DNA of 48,904 nt from Parachlorella kessleri (taxonomy: Eukaryota > Chlorophyta > Trebouxiophyceae > Chlorellales > Chlorellaceae): contig BBXU01000427.1 in assembly GCA_001598975.1 (NCBI GenBank), positions 1-48,904 of the forward strand. Direction: 5' to 3'. The notes beneath the pieces were generated by a model. It did no database searches. It had not been told where the DNA came from and was given only the letters and a program-made list of their open reading frames with translations. Of this stretch, positions 1 through 13,032 are shown one piece after another. Each line of letters begins with the position of its first letter. Within the stretch, counting starts at the first letter, position 1. The translations under genes were made by a program, and so were the position numbers.

Positions 1-3000
1 AGGAGGCAGCAGCACTTGGCCCCGCCTTGGTCCGGCTGTGTTGTGTTGTTCAGCGCAGATTCAATCGACCAGGCAGGCAGCAGGTGCCTGCCGGGCCGCC
101 AAGTAGACAGTGGGGGCAGCAGGAGCTGATTGCACGGCGGGGGCAGCGCAAACGCTACCGTGCCCGCTCGCTCCTCCTACCCGCCGCCCGACTACTAGAG
201 CCCTGCCTGCCACCCTGACAGCGCAGCGTGGCGCGGCCCTCCCTCACCTTCTCCCGCGATCGCTGCCCCGCCGTGGCCCACACAGCGCGCGGCGGCTCTG
301 GGTACAGCAGCTGGTCCCGCAGCGTGCCGCTGACCAGGTAGGGCCGCTGGGACAGGTAGAACAGCTCGCCCTTGGGCGGCAGCGTGATCTCCCCAGCCTG
401 CAATCCAAAAGGCGGGCCGTGCGCTGGGATTGCCCACGGTGACATACCTACGGGGCAGGTGGGGAGCTGCCAGCTGTACATGCTAAGCCACATGGGATGC
501 GCAACTCCTGCTGCACTCGGGCATGACTCCAAGCACTTCATGGCAACCCCGGACGACTTGACCTCCCAGCCCGCCTGTCCCATTGCCGCCTCCATCATGG
601 GCAGTCACAGGGCCCTGCACACAGAAGACTACACTCTGCTGCCGCCACGCCCTCTTGCCCTCACACCACCCGCCACCCTTATGGTAAGCGCACCTGCAAC
701 GGCCACAGGCCCGCCGCCACGCGGAAGAGCGAGCTCTTGCCGGAGCCGTTGGGCCCCATGATCATCACCGACCGCCCCGGCTCCACGCTGAACGACAGCT
801 CGCTCACCAGCCGGCTGCCGTCGGGCGAGCTGAGGAACACCCTGCAGGAGCACTCAAGGAGCAGGCCAGAGAGGGTCACTGTGACGCGCTTGGCGGCCGG
901 CAATGAGAGCCATTCAGGAAGGGGGTTGGTCGTATGTTGGCATGGGTCCTACTTCTGCAACCCATGCCGCGTGATGGCACAGAGGAGATGTGGCCCCTGG
1001 TGGCGCTGGCGCCTTTCAGGCACGTTTTAGATGCGAGCCTGGCCAGCCTGCGACGCCCACGCTCCCCCCCTCCCCCGCCGCCCTGTCACATCTGCTACAG
1101 CCCACCACACTGTTGCTAGTGTGCAGTGCCCCTGCGCAATGCACACCGCTGCCGCCACATCCCAGCCTCCACAACCCCATGGCCAGCCTGCAGGCCATGA
1201 CATGGCAATTGCCATCAGACCCCCCCCCCCCACCCCACCACACCCACCCATCCACCCCCACCACAAAACAGCACACCCACCTGTTAAACTCCACCACATC
1301 CCCCTCCACCCGCCGCGGCTGCGGCATCGGCTCCAGCCCCTCCGGCGCCAGCTCGTGGTGCGAGGAGACGTTGCGCAGGTACAGCTGCTTGCGCACCTCG
1401 TCCGCGTTGTCGCCGCTCAGCCGCTCCACCTGCAGCATCCAGGGGTTAAAGGCCCGGCTGGCAAGCGTGCAGGGTGCCAGGTGGCAAGGTTAGCACCGAT
1501 TGCGAGAGAGAATAAGCAAAGCAGCCGGCGCCTGACAGGGGCTGCAGTAGTCAGTCTAGCTGGTCCAGGCGCCGGTGGGGTCTGCCCAGGCTGTGCTATG
1601 ACTAATAGCAGACAAATTGCAAAGACTCTGTGTGTTGTATCCCTCTTCATCACAGCTGGTCTACGCCGTGAAGTCTGAAGGAGACTACATGACTATAAGC
1701 TATGAGAGAGTACACAGAACGAATCGTGGAGCCTCATGGCACTGAGAAGAGCTGCGCTGCCACTGCACGATGTGCTAGCTAGCTCAGCAAGAAGAAGGGC
1801 TGCCTGCCAACAGCTGCAGAGCCTCCAGGCCCCACAAGCCTGAGCCCAGCCAGCCAGCCAGCCAGCACAACAGCACCCCTGGTAGGGCCAGCAGTGTGCA
1901 GCCCACCCCCCTTGCCTGTTCAATCAGCTCCCCCACGCGTGCCGTGTGCCCTGCCAGGCTGGTGATGCGCTTGTACACCAGCACCAGGTCGCCGATGCCC
2001 CTGCAGCCACCCGGCCAGCCAGCAGGTCTGCGCCCCCCCGGCTCTATCAGGCCTCCGCACGCTGCTAGGCTCTACGGAGTTTTCCACATCAAGCTGAGTC
2101 CTCCTGACCAGCCCCCTGGACACCTTTCAGCCACAGCCGGCAGTCGTTGAACCCCAGGGCAAGTAAGAAGTAGGGAGGAAGGCTCCAGAGGAAGTCTCCT
2201 CTGCACCGTCCCCCTCTGCCTCAATCACACTGTGCCACGCGGGTTGCCGCAGCAGCAGCACCCACCATGCTCCCTGCCAGCGCTGAAGAGCACTGGTACC
2301 ACAGGCACCTACCGCGACGTGTTCTGCAGCAGCCGCATGGCCTGTATATAGTCCTGGGCCACCTCGCCGGCGCCGACCTTGGCGGCGGGGCCCTCTCGCA
2401 GGTACAGCGGCAGCGCATACACGCCCAGCGCCACCACGGTCGCCAAGTACTTCACAAAGTAGCTGTCCAGAACCTGGGAGAGGCAAGAGGATGCGCGGGA
2501 GGTAGTAAGGGGGTCCCTGGCCACAGGAATTACTGTATGTAGCAAGAGACAGTGGCCCCAGGTAACTGGGGGTTTTAAAACCTGTGCAGGAAGCTGCACC
2601 CCGCCTGTACGCCACCCGACCAACCACGAGCGAAGGACCCGTGACACGGCATACAACTCCTCGTCCAAGGACGCTCCGGCAGTTGCTGCGGCGGCAGCGT
2701 AGTGCTTCCCACGCCTGCCGCCTCCCCGCCGCCTTGTGCCGCCCCTGCCTCCCCACCTGCTGCACAAAGTGCTGGAATGCGGACAGGCGCGAGTGGCGCA
2801 GCAGCCTGTAGAGGTGCTGGTTGAGCACCATCTGCTCGGCCATGCCCGCAGGGGGGTCGTTGAAGGCCACCTCCTCCGCGTTGGTCACCAGCCGCTGCAG
2901 CAGGCAGGCGGGTCGCGGGGGCAGGGCCAAGGGCTTAGGGGGTGCATGGTTCAACAGGGCGGGTGCCGCCGTGACCAAGCCACCAGGGCCACATGACCCG

Positions 3001-5421
3001 CTAGCCTGGGGTGCTACTGGGTTTTACGTTCTGCTGACAACTTCAGGTGTGGGTGCTCCCCTCGCATGATGCTGGGAAGGTCGTGTCGCCGTGAAGCATA
3101 GGGTCAACAGCCCCTATCATACCACCCCTCTTGAGCTGGGGGTAGTGGATTCCAATGCCTGCGATGCCTCGCAGACAGGTGTTGCAACCGGCCAAGGCAT
3201 GCAGCCCTCAGTCCTAGCATGACTGGTACCTTCCCCAGCCTTCTACCCACCTGGTGAGCCGCCCGCAGCGCCCCCGTCAGCGCTGTCTCCTGCGCGGTCA
3301 TCAGGGCCAGCGGGGGGCTGGTCCGCCGCAAAATGCCGGCACACACCACGTAGTAGCCGTACAGCCACAGCTGCCACCGCCTGCACCACGGGGGCGGGAA
3401 CGACCTTGTACCAACCCATCCTCTGCTGGGCATGCTGCCCAGCTTGCCGTGGTCCGTGAAGTGAAGGCCGGCTCAGCCACATCCCAAGGTAAGGGACGCC
3501 CAATCAAGCGAGAGAAGACACCAGCACTGGCAGGCCACCGCCTCCAAAGGCCCCTTCGCCTGTTACCGGTTCCGTGGCTCACGCATGCCACTCCCGGCGG
3601 TGCAGGCCGCTACTGGACATCGCAAGGGTAGCCGGCCGGCTATCATGAGTTCCCCAGAGCTCCTGCCTCTCCCGCCTCCCCCCTTCCCCCCCCTCCCCCC
3701 CCCCCGCCCTCCCTGGCTCACCCCATCGACTTGGCCAGCGCGCGCGTGAAGAGCACCACGTCCAGCAGCGGCTTGAAGGTGTACGAGTACAGCTCGCTGA
3801 TGGCAAACGCAAACTTCTCCACATCCTCCGTGATGCGCTGGTCCGCAGCCGTCAGGCCTGCGCACGCCACTTGAAGGACAGCCATTAACAAACCCACTCG
3901 CACGCCCTAGTCCTTTCGTCCAAACTAGAGCTAGAGCTAGGCGCGCGCCTGGAGCTTGCCCTGTGCACCTGCCGACAAGTGTAATCACCATGCAGATCGT
4001 TCCCCAGAACGACAATCTGGCTCCGCCACCCACCTCCCAGGGTGGATGCTGCGTAGTACGCGCGGTGGTCACACCAGTACTCGTGCAGGTGGTGTGTGAG
4101 CCGCCGCTGGAACGCCTGCACAGCCAGGCAGGGAGGCACCAGCTTCGGCTGCCTGGTGCTGCGAGCTGTCTGTGGTATTGATGCAGTGGTGCCAAAGACA
4201 GTCCACCCCCAGTAGACCGCGGTCTCCATCCTTGACCAAGGAACATGGAAGGAAGCGCCAGCATCTGTACAACATGTGTAGCATGCCGCCTGCAGCCTTG
4301 ACGTCACACCGCCTGCCTGCCTGCTTGCGCCTGGTCGCTCACCAGCTTGATGCGCTTCTGCATGTACTTGAGCCCGCTGTTCACCACCGACAGTGGGATG
4401 CCCACGCCGCAGAACACTGACAGGTACTTGCCAAACCGGCCAAAGTCTTGCTGGATGATGGACCTACACTCATTTCAACATTTCAACTTCGCCACACTCA
4501 CTTGGACGCCTGCCAGGCACACAGGCAACCAGCCTACAGGCATTGCTGCGCTACCAGCAGAAACAGCTGGGGCCCGCGCCGCCCTAGACCTAACGACGTC
4601 CACATATAAGGAGCCGCAACTCGTTGGCTTCCAAGCAGGCTTCTCAACCAGGGCTGCAGAGGCCAAGGTGATGTTTCCCTGCTCATGAGCTCACCTGCCG
4701 CAGCGGCCCTCGAGGAAGGCCACATACTCAGTGAGAAGGGTGCGTGCCACGAGCAAGCACCCCTGGGCATATATCAAGCCTGCCTCGTAGCAGACAGGGC
4801 TTGGTACGCAGCTGCAAGCACGACGGGTGGCACGCAGTGAGCCTGCTGTTGTATTATGTATTAAGGTGACGGGCAGGCAAGTACACCTCTGCACCAGCGC
4901 GACAAAGCAGACAACCCATGCCCTTTTTGTACATGCGCATGGCCCTGCCAGGTGAGTCAGAACCCATAGCGGGAACGCATAGCCAACAGTTCCCCGACAG
5001 TAGGCCTGGCACAAATAGCCCTCCCCAGCCCCAATACCCATAAGGGCAACCCAGGGCCGCCCGTCTCACATTGCCAGGATCTTTTTTAGCCGTGCCGCAA
5101 AGACTGCATCCACTGCCACCTTGGGTGACTTGAGGCGCTGCGTACTCTGCTCCACTCCAAGTGAGGTGCACAGCTGCTGCTGCTCCCTCTGGGAGGAGGC
5201 AATCTCGCGTCTCAGCTCCAGAAACCCTGTCGCCCCGCCTGCTAAAATAATGGCCTGCAGAAACGGATTCATACAACATCTTCCAACGTGCTCCAAGGGT
5301 AGACTTCGTTCGTCTCCTCTGGCTCGATGCCTTTTGTAGGATTGCAACTTCGGTTCTGGCTTCTCCTCACCGCTAGTGCTCGCTTTTGTGCAGGGCTCAG
5401 CTGCTTGATAAAGGCGTCCAT
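1..5421 (-). CDS. ABCD: Peroxisomal-type ABC half-transporter, subfamily D (3' end beyond window)
   Basis: Exons read on the minus strand join in phase: 5421-5371, 5254-5070, 4811-4695, 4463-4343, 4115-4034, 3857-3722, 3380-3251, 2894-2757, 2473-2313, 2000-1916, 1429-1281, 841-694, 397-248 (551 codons visible). The transmembrane part carries ABCD hallmarks: an [13 protein letters not shown] segment, [14 protein letters not shown], and an EAA-like loop ([13 protein letters not shown]). The nucleotide-binding domain has Walker A GPNGSGKS at about residues 481-488 and the ABCD-typical FYLSQRPYL and [10 protein letters not shown]. The ABC signature, Walker B and C-terminus should lie left of base 1; I see no further exon in 1-247. 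Members of this family move very-long-chain acyl groups into peroxisomes. The start is the first Met of a short 51-bp exon. The intron at 1430-1915 has a GC donor (CAG|GCAAGG). Only 296 bp separate this start from the divergent TTC4 gene, so no second N-terminal half precedes it. Confidence 0.88.
3676..3710. repeat. Poly-C tract in ABCD intron 6
   Basis: Nearly pure C on the plus strand. In the transcript it is a run of G just inside the 5' splice site of the intron 3381-3721, able in principle to form a G-quadruplex. Confidence 0.7.
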
Positions 5422-5717
5422 GATGCCCTAGTCAGAGATGCAGAGCGGGCTAAGTCAGGGGTCAACGATCATGTAAAGAAGCCGTGACATAAACAATCAC
5501 AATGGGATAGCTTGACAATGGTGATCGGTTCATTGGCTCAGGAGTCTTTTCCTTATTACCCACTTCAAATAGACACGTCGGACGGGAGGCGCGGGAATGA
5601 AAGTGCTTTTGCCTTGGAATTCAACCCCGGTCGCCCCGGTCACCAGACTCTCCCCCATTCGCATCTCTCTGGGCCAGCTTGCAACTGATCTTGTGCCCTG
5701 TTGCCCAAGGCCTAACT
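5422..5717. promoter_or_regulatory. Shared 5' intergenic region, ABCD transporter / TTC4
   Basis: These 296 bp separate two divergent start codons, so both promoters and both 5' UTRs must fit here or overlap. I see no clear TATA box. The stretch is more AT-rich than the flanking exons. Confidence 0.6.
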
Positions 5718-8700
5718 ATGACTTCCTCAGATGACGAAGAGCAGTCTTTGGACCCCAACTGCCTGCCAAAACATATGTGTGTTGGCTTGCTGGCCGTGAT
5801 GTTATCGTTCCCTGTGTTAACTGGCATTAGTTGGACCTCGCATGCAGTCCGCATACTGCTCGGCCCTTTCCCTGTTGCTCCCCTTCACACAGGCGTCCAA
5901 AACACCATCCGCTATATACCCTGTGTACCTTCGTCTGGCTCCTTTGCAGTACCCCCAGTGACGTCCCAGCACTGTTTTGGGATGAGCTGCCTGAAGACGA
6001 TGACAACCCTGACATGGCAGCCATCAAGGCTATCATAGAGGAGTCTACGCCTGAAGAAAGGGCCCTCAATTTCAAGGCAGGCAATTGTACAGGGAGCTGG
6101 TTGCGTTGCATAGAGGTGCAGGAACAGCAGCAGCAGCAGCCCGCACAACAGCAACCTCTGCCCAAAGGCCAGCAGCAGCCCCTAGCTCCTTACCTTGCTT
6201 TACAAGGCAGCTGAGTCACCCACGCTTGTCTGCCTTCTGTCTCAGGCGGGCGTGTTCTTGTCTACCTGCAGGACCAGGGTAACAAGGCGCTTCAGACGGG
6301 GCTGCAGCACAAGAAGAAGTTCTACTTACGGGAAGCGATCGACAAGTACAGCGAGGGCCTTGCCCTGCAGTGCGGCGACGCAGAGCTCAACTCTGTGCTG
6401 AACAGCAACCGAGCCCATGTGAACCTGCTGCTGGGCAACTTCCGCAACGCGCTGCTGGACGGCCTCGCTGCCGCCAAGGCCAACCCCAGCAACGTCAAGG
6501 TGCGGCCGCCACCTGCCACTTGGCTGGTCCTCGGTTCACCAAAGAATCCTCGACGTCACCAGTCTGCCTGGAAAGTCCTGCCGCCTGCCAGCGCTGTGCT
6601 GTGGTGTGACCTGTGTCTCTGTGCTGCCTCAAAGTCCTGGCAGCATCTTTCAGTGACTGCCTTCAACCGCTGCCGCTGCACCTGCCGTGCAAAACCCGGG
6701 CAGGCCTACTACCGGGCGGCTAAGGCTGCGCTGGGTCTGCGCAAGTACGACCAGTGCGAGGAGCTGTGCAGCAAGGGGCTGGCGCTGGACCCAGCCAATA
6801 AGGAGCTCCAAAAGTACAGGGAGCAGGTGAGCTGGCTTGCAGGAGTAGGACACAGGCAGGACACTGGGCCAATAACGAGCAGAACACACGGGGGGGCTTG
6901 GAGCCAGGGCTGGCACAGTATGCCCTGGCACACTGTGGCCTGCACCGGGCGAGGGGAGAGCAGCCTGTGGCAGAGCTCTGGTCGGTCGGGTGCTTGCACG
7001 CGTTACTGCATTGTTGGTCCGGCGCGAGGGGGTTCGCCCATGCTTTGTGAGGGGGTTGCCAGCCTCCCGACACGGCAGCCACCATCCTCTGACACACCCT
7101 GAGGTCTTTGAGATAAGGAAACTCCTTTGGAGACCGTGCCAGGCAGGGGCTGAGCGGCGGCGGAATGCCGAGCGGGAAGCGGCGGAGGCGGCGCGGCAGG
7201 AGCGACTGCGGGGGCCAGCAGGGCAGCTGGCACAAGCGCTGCTGTCACGCGGCTGGCGTGTCGGACGGCCGCAGTTCAAAATAGGTGCGGTCGGTGGGGC
7301 AGGCGCTCTGTTTTTTTGGGTTCAGCTTCAAAGGTTGCCTTGGCCTTGCCTGTCGTAGTATGTTGGCATTTTGGCATGCACCCATGTGTGTGGGGCATTG
7401 CCTAACCAGAGCTGGAGGCCGGTGCCCATTAGAGCTTCGCCAGCCATCTGCTACCTGGTCGTCCGCCGCCTGTTCATGCCGGAAGTGACATCACACTGGT
7501 CTGCACACCTGTCCGCTCGCTGCTATGCCCGCTGCAATGCCCGTCCCCTGGCCCTGGTGCGCCAGGTGACCGGCGGCCCTACCTGGACACCTCAGGCCTG
7601 GTCCACTGGCCGGCGCTGTTCTTCTACCCCGAGGCCTCCATGTCCAGCGACACCCTGGAAGACTTCTGTGAAAAGGACACATTCCGGTGGGTGGGTTGGT
7701 GGGTGAGCTGTGAGGCACACCCCGGGACGGGCTCATAAGATGAGCGGTGCTTGACCGTTGCTTGGTAGGAAGTATGCTTATGCCCAAACACAAACTTGAC
7801 CTTATCTCTGCGCTACTGCGGATGGATTATGTGTACGACTAGGGACAGCCGGCCAGGTTAAGGCTCCGCGTAGGAATGTGTGGCCAAGAGGCACAGTGCT
7901 GTCCCTCCGTGTCTAGCTTGACTAGGTGCTCCAGTATTCTAACTGCTGGAAACTGGAAGGCTTACATATATATCCGGACACCCCGCCCCCCCCCCCTCCT
8001 CTCCCTGCCAGGGACCACCTTGACGTGATGTTTGGGCCAGAGGCTCCCCCGCTTGACTGGGACAAGCAGCGGCTCTACAGCCGGGAAAACGTAGAGCTCT
8101 ACTATCTCTCCCACTCTGCCTCACCACTCAGCAGGGAGAACATTGTTGAGGTGCGCCGGGATGGGGAAAGGGCTCGAGCTCGGGCTGTAGGACAGTACTT
8201 GTCCGCTATTAGCATGGGTGGCAGGCAGTGCGAACAGGGAGTAGAGCTAACAGGGAGTAGAGCTGGGCTGGACTGGAGATATGTCAGATGGCTCAGAGCT
8301 GCGGACAGGGAGGTCTCCGTCTATGTGGTTGCTGTCAGTGGTGGCGAGTAGGTGGGTCACAGCGTGCAAGCTGACAGTGCTGTGGATGCAAGTGAGGCGC
8401 TGGGGTTTGCCTGTGTCTCCTAGTTTGTAGTGGAGGCAAGACTGTTCCCTAAGGGAAGTAGATGTGTTAAGTTGGCGAGATGGAGTACACGGATGCGGCA
8501 TGCTTTGGGGCCAATTTTGACGTACATCTCCCACTAGCTAGGCCTGGCCCTCTCAGGCCTTGGGAACAGAAGGGAAGGGCTTCAACCTCTACTGAGCATG
8601 TCCGGCACACGGCCCACAGTGATTGAGGCCACGAGAACTTAAGACCACTGCCTGTCTGTGGCACCCCGCCCCCACGTGTAGGTGCTGCATGGCGGCTGGC

Positions 8701-8897
8701 CAGAGGTAGAGGAGCAAGGCCCAGCTCGGTACGGGGCCAAGGCCGCCGGATGGGTTCGCGTGAAGGAGCAGTGGACCCTTGCTGACGCTCTAGGGCGGCC
8801 CGACCATGTTGTTCCCGGCATCCCAGTGTTCTTTGTGCTGGCTAGGGGCAGCCCGTTCCGGCAACAGTTCCTTGACAATGACGTCCCCTTGCTCTAG
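5718..8897 (+). CDS. TTC4: TTC4/Cns1-type TPR co-chaperone
   Basis: Eight phase-consistent exons: 5718-5776, 5950-6076, 6272-6499, 6704-6826, 7143-7284, 7566-7686, 8012-8150, 8682-8897, giving 384 residues, close to the usual TTC4 length. The N-terminus has the acidic PALFWDELPEDDDNPD segment. Residues about 63-180 form TPR helices (DQGNKALQTG..., AYYRAAKAALGLRKYDQC...). A basic coiled stretch (AERRRNAEREAAEAARQERL) leads into the C-terminal domain typical of TTC4/Cns1: HWPALFFYPE, DHLDVMFG, ENVELYYLS, and the final VPGIPVFFVLARGSPFRQQFL. Family members bind Hsp90/Hsp70 EEVD tails in cytosol and nucleus; the C-terminal wheel domain is what separates them from other TPR proteins. Intron 2 (6077-6271) starts with GC (AAG|GCAGGC), and no GT donor nearby keeps the frame. 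Intron 7 contains a partial copy of the dispersed repeat. A TGTAA lies 180 bp past the stop. Confidence 0.9.
8214..8275 (+). repeat. Dispersed repeat, partial copy
   Basis: Carries the family start GGTGGCAGGCAGTGCGAACA, followed by GGGAGTAGAG and a GCTGGGCTGGA core. Inside TTC4 intron 7. Confidence 0.55.
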
Positions 8898-9866
8898 CTG
8901 ATAATGATGTTGTTTGATTTATGGTGGCTGGTAAGGTGACAAAAGGCTTAAGTAAGTTTTGCAGTTGATATGACGCATGAGGCATCAGGGCTGCTCGCTC
9001 TTTGCTGCTCCACTGTTGCCACTCGACGCTGGAATCCCCTACCGCCCTGCTGTCACTTGCATTCTGTCTACAGGGCTGTAACCTAGGTGCTCTCCTGGGG
9101 ACCTTGCCTGAAGGCAGTGGTAATGGCACCTTCAGCGGAAGGCAGCCAGTTTCTAGGTTGCTGCCATAGCTAGCGTCAGCTGCACAACCGTGTGGCCCAT
9201 GGCAGGTAGCAACTGTATTGCACATCCGGGGCTGAGGATGCTTCACTAAGGATACTACACCAAACGGTGAGCTGTCACCCCATGGCTTCTAAGGAGAGAC
9301 GCAAGAGCCGGGCCATGGGCGAGAGGAGAGCAGAGGGCCGGTCTGGGTCAGCTAAGCAGTAGTCCCTTTCACCTTACTTGCGCAGCTGCTCACAGAGAAG
9401 CTGCCTGCATGCAACCTGGTAAGCTTTGCCGCCTCAGGGCGGGGCACTTCCCATCAGGCTGCTGTCCATGAGGGATGCGATTCTGATCCATCCCATTCTG
9501 CGTTTCACCAAAATGGCTCGATCCCAGCCTATACCAAATCTGGCAGGCAACCTGGCAAAAGCCAGCACAGCAGGTGGGGCAGCCCTTACTGCAAGGCTAC
9601 GGCACACGCAAGGCTGGCACAGCCATGTAGCGACTGCCTAGCCAGGAACAGCCACCATGCGAGCTGCCCAACCAACACACATCAGATGCCCCACCTAATG
9701 TCCAAACACAAGCTGGCTGCCTGCATGAGCACTTCAACCTGCCTGTCTCGCATGACACCCAGGTGACCACTGAGTCCATGGGCCCACCGTGCAGCGTTCT
9801 GCTGGCACCGTCAGCGTCCAAGCTGTGCCTGCACTAGCCCGTGACCTGTGCCTTGGGTTTCAGTGC
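8898..9866. other. 3'-to-3' intergenic region, TTC4 / Tim21-like gene
   Basis: The 969 bp hold the 3' ends of two converging genes. A TGTAA is present on the plus strand at 9077-9081. Open frames here show no recognisable motif, and I see no repeat or RNA gene. Confidence 0.5.
9077..9081 (+). terminator. Putative TGTAA polyadenylation signal of TTC4
   Basis: TGTAA, the green-algal polyadenylation signal, lies 180 bp after the TTC4 stop codon. A five-base match is expected by chance in a few hundred bases, so the support is the position only. Confidence 0.35.
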
Positions 9867-12800
9867 CTACTGCGCGCGCTGCAGCGCCCTCCTGACCGCA
9901 AAGAAGGCGCGCTCGTAGAGGAACATGCCGCCGCCCTGGTCCAGCGGCTTGGGCGCGCGCTCCTGCCGCAGCTGCAGCCGCAGCTCCTTCTCCCTCTTGG
10001 CCTCTGCGGTGCGAGGCAACGTTGGATAGAAATGTCTTGCTACTGCCACGAGGGGTCGACTGCAACGTCAAGGCAGGGTGTATTGCAGCCAGTCGGCGAC
10101 ATCAGGTCGAGCACTAGCGCTCTCCAGACACTGCTAAGATGCCGCACCTGCCGGGGCACACTTCAAACACATCATGGCCCTGGTTACCTCAGACAGACGC
10201 GGCTGTGCACCCAATGCCTTTCAGAGAAGAACAAGAGTTGCAGATCGTACCGCACACCCTGGCCTGCCTACCCATTTCACAGCTCCGTATCCTCTCTTTG
10301 CACAACCCGCTGCTACTAGCAAGGCCCCCTCACTCACCTTCCTCGTCCTCCTGCTCCTCCGCTGCATCCTCTAGGTGGTATGCATCTTGCAGAGACATGG
10401 CCTGCACGCAACGGCTTGCGGTTTGCGATATGACATCAGGAACATGATTTCCAGCCAGGAGGTACGCCTGACTGTGCACCCAAACAGCCGCACATAGCCA
10501 GGAACACGCGGGGTCGCCAGGACTCAGCAGCACTTGCTCGAGCCCGGCACCAGATGATATCAACTAAAACCTTCCTTGTTGACAAGGCAGCCTGCAACAG
10601 ATCGTAGTACCTTGTGTGGGTGGCGCCAGACCTGCTCCCCTCCCACAACCACACAGCCAGGAGCATGATTGCCCCCCCCGCCCTCACCCCCACAGCACAG
10701 ACACACCACAACGCACCCCCCACCCACCCTAGTGAATGGGTCCCGCAGCTCAGCCAGCACACCCCCCCTGCTGTACACCGCCTCGTCGCCCTGCAGGAAG
10801 ATGCGCTGCTCGCCGCCCACCGCGCTGGGCACATCCACCGCCAGCAGCTTGAAGTTGTACCGCCCCTGCACAGGATAGGAAAGCAGGTGCAGGCATGACG
10901 GGGGTGGGCGGGGGCCCAGTCCAGCGGGCCCGCAGGGGGGCGTGTTGCAGGGGGGGCGGCAGGCGGGTATCATGCCAGCGCCGCCGCCCTTGGCCATTGT
11001 AGAGAGTGCAGCGACAATGATAGACTCAATGACACAGCCCGCACAGCAGGCTCGCCCGGCCAGCACAATTTCCACTACTGTGTTCGAAGGCTTGCGAAGC
11101 AGCTTCAGTAGAATACATTAGGGACCGCCAAAGGCTCCTGATGCTCGACAGCTCGAGACAGCTGGCTGTAGCGGCTCACCCGCCGCTTCTTGGCCTCCAG
11201 GGACACCAGCCCGCGCCGCTCGGAGCCCTTGAGCGGGAAGATCATCTGCAGCCGCCGCGACTGCACCTTGGGCCGCAGCCCATGGAAGCGCAGCCCGCCC
11301 CCCGTCACCACCGTGGCGCGCAGCGGGGAGCCAACAATGGGCGCACCCATCACCTGCAGCCAGCCAGGGCAGGCGGGCACGCAGCCGTCACAGTTAGGTT
11401 GTGCATGGGCGGTGGATCACAGGGCCTACGCGGGCGACCACAGAGACCCACGCAGCCACACCAATCCCGCAGCAAGGGTCAGAGAGAGAGGAGACAGTAT
11501 GTAAGTTCAGTGGGAGACGGTACGACAGTGACGCCTCACCCACGTTCTGTTGTTGCAGGCACTACACAGCCAGTCAAGGCATGCAAAGCGGGCAGTGCAC
11601 AAGGGTGTCGCCTGCCTCCCGCCCCCGCACCTCCAGCAGCCCAGGGTCGGTGTTCAGCCTCAGCATTGCGAGGCGGTACACGGCGTTGGGGTCCAGGCTA
11701 AAGCGCCGCCGCATCCACAAATAGCAGGCCATCAACGTGGTGCTGGCGAGGCCCTGGGGCAGTGGGGGGCGGCCCGGTTGGTCAGCCAGGGAGGTTTTAT
11801 CTGGCAGGGCGACATGTGTCGCTTTGACAGAGCTTGGTGTCACCAGGTCACTACACATGCTATCGACATCAGCATGTTGCGTGCCAAGGGTTGAGGTGTT
11901 TGTTGGACGGAGGTGCGCGACAGCTAGGGCTCCAGCAATCCAGCATATAGAGCCCAGCTATTCTGCCATTTGACCAGCCTACAGCGTGCGGAAGGTTGCA
12001 CCCCAGCATGCAGCCCGGCAGGCAAGCTGAAAATGAAATATCATCTGCAGACTGGAAGGACGGTGTCCGGCTGTCCTGCCCAGCCCATGCACCCCGCCTG
12101 CCACTTACCACAAATCCAAACACGGCAGATGTGTTGGACATGTCTACAATGTGGGAGGCCAGCGAATACAAGCCCCGCCTGCACCAGCCACAAGCTCCAC
12201 ATCTTGCATAGGGGAGGCCCTGCCAGTGTCCAAGGTGGCCATCAAAGACAAGCAGCCTGCCGTCACAGTGGCTTCCATATACATGAAAACCTCAATATGC
12301 CGTCAAAGACTGGCCAGCTTTCAAAGCATCCACTTCCCCTGGCAACCCTAATTCCTGCCGCGCACCACAATGCGTATGCCGCAGCCAGCGCCCCCACAAC
12401 CATGAGCGTCTTGCCATGCTGCTGCCAGAAGGCCTCCAGCTGCAGCGACAGCACCCGATTCAGGGCACCAGGGGTATCAGCGGCATCTACCCACTGCTTG
12501 ACCTGCACCGACAAGGAGAAAGGCTGCTGACACAGCATTTCACAAGGAACTCATGACCAGAAAGCTGTGGGCGGGGTAGACGAGGACGTCCAGGCCTGAC
12601 TGTCCCACACCAGCAAAGCCCAGGCCAGGAGCGATATGACTCAAAGTGCACTGGAGTGAGACAGGATTGAGCAGGGCACGTAACACAATGCATACATACA
12701 TGGCCACACCAAGGAAGTCCAAGGTTCACTTCTGTGTACCCCAGCTTCCAACTTGCACATCTTGCCTGGCGTGGCATTTTGTTATACACTGCTGCCGATG

Positions 12801-13032
12801 TCCGTGCTAACGCGCTTCTAGTGCTCCTGTATGCCTTGGCTGGCGCCTGAAGCACTGCCTTGGCCTTCTGAGAAGCCTCCTGCAGGTTCTGCTGCAAGCT
12901 AAAATGGCGTAGCCCCAGAACAGCACTCCTCCCCTGGTGCTGCTGTCTTAGGCACTCTCGAAGGCCGCTTAGCTGGCTGCTCGGCAGAGACCCCCATTTT
13001 GCACCGGCCTGCACGGATGTCTGACTAGGCAC
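9867..13032 (-). CDS. Tim21/Coa1-like membrane protein, predicted mitochondrial
   Basis: Eight exons in phase: 13032-12766, 12502-12366, 12178-12109, 11753-11631, 11353-11180, 10865-10728, 10401-10338, 10003-9867, giving 369 residues. The N-terminus is basic, Ser/Ala/Gln-rich and acid-poor (LRHFSLQQNLQEASQKAKAV), as in a matrix presequence. Two hydrophobic segments follow at about 118-136 and 157-172. The soluble part (YRLAMLRLNTDPGLLEVMGAPIVG, then GLRFHGLRP, IFPLKGSERRGLVSLEAKKR, RYNFKLLAVDVP) has the alpha-then-beta layout and the LGxPI-like motif of the Tim21/Coa1 fold, which links the TIM23 translocase to the respiratory chain or helps cytochrome oxidase assembly. A closely similar protein is conserved in land plants. 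The C-terminus is acidic then basic. Intron 1 (12503-12765) has a GC donor CAG|GCAAGA. The start is the first in-frame Met before the presequence. Family placement is from motif layout only; plastid targeting is not excluded. Confidence 0.62.
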
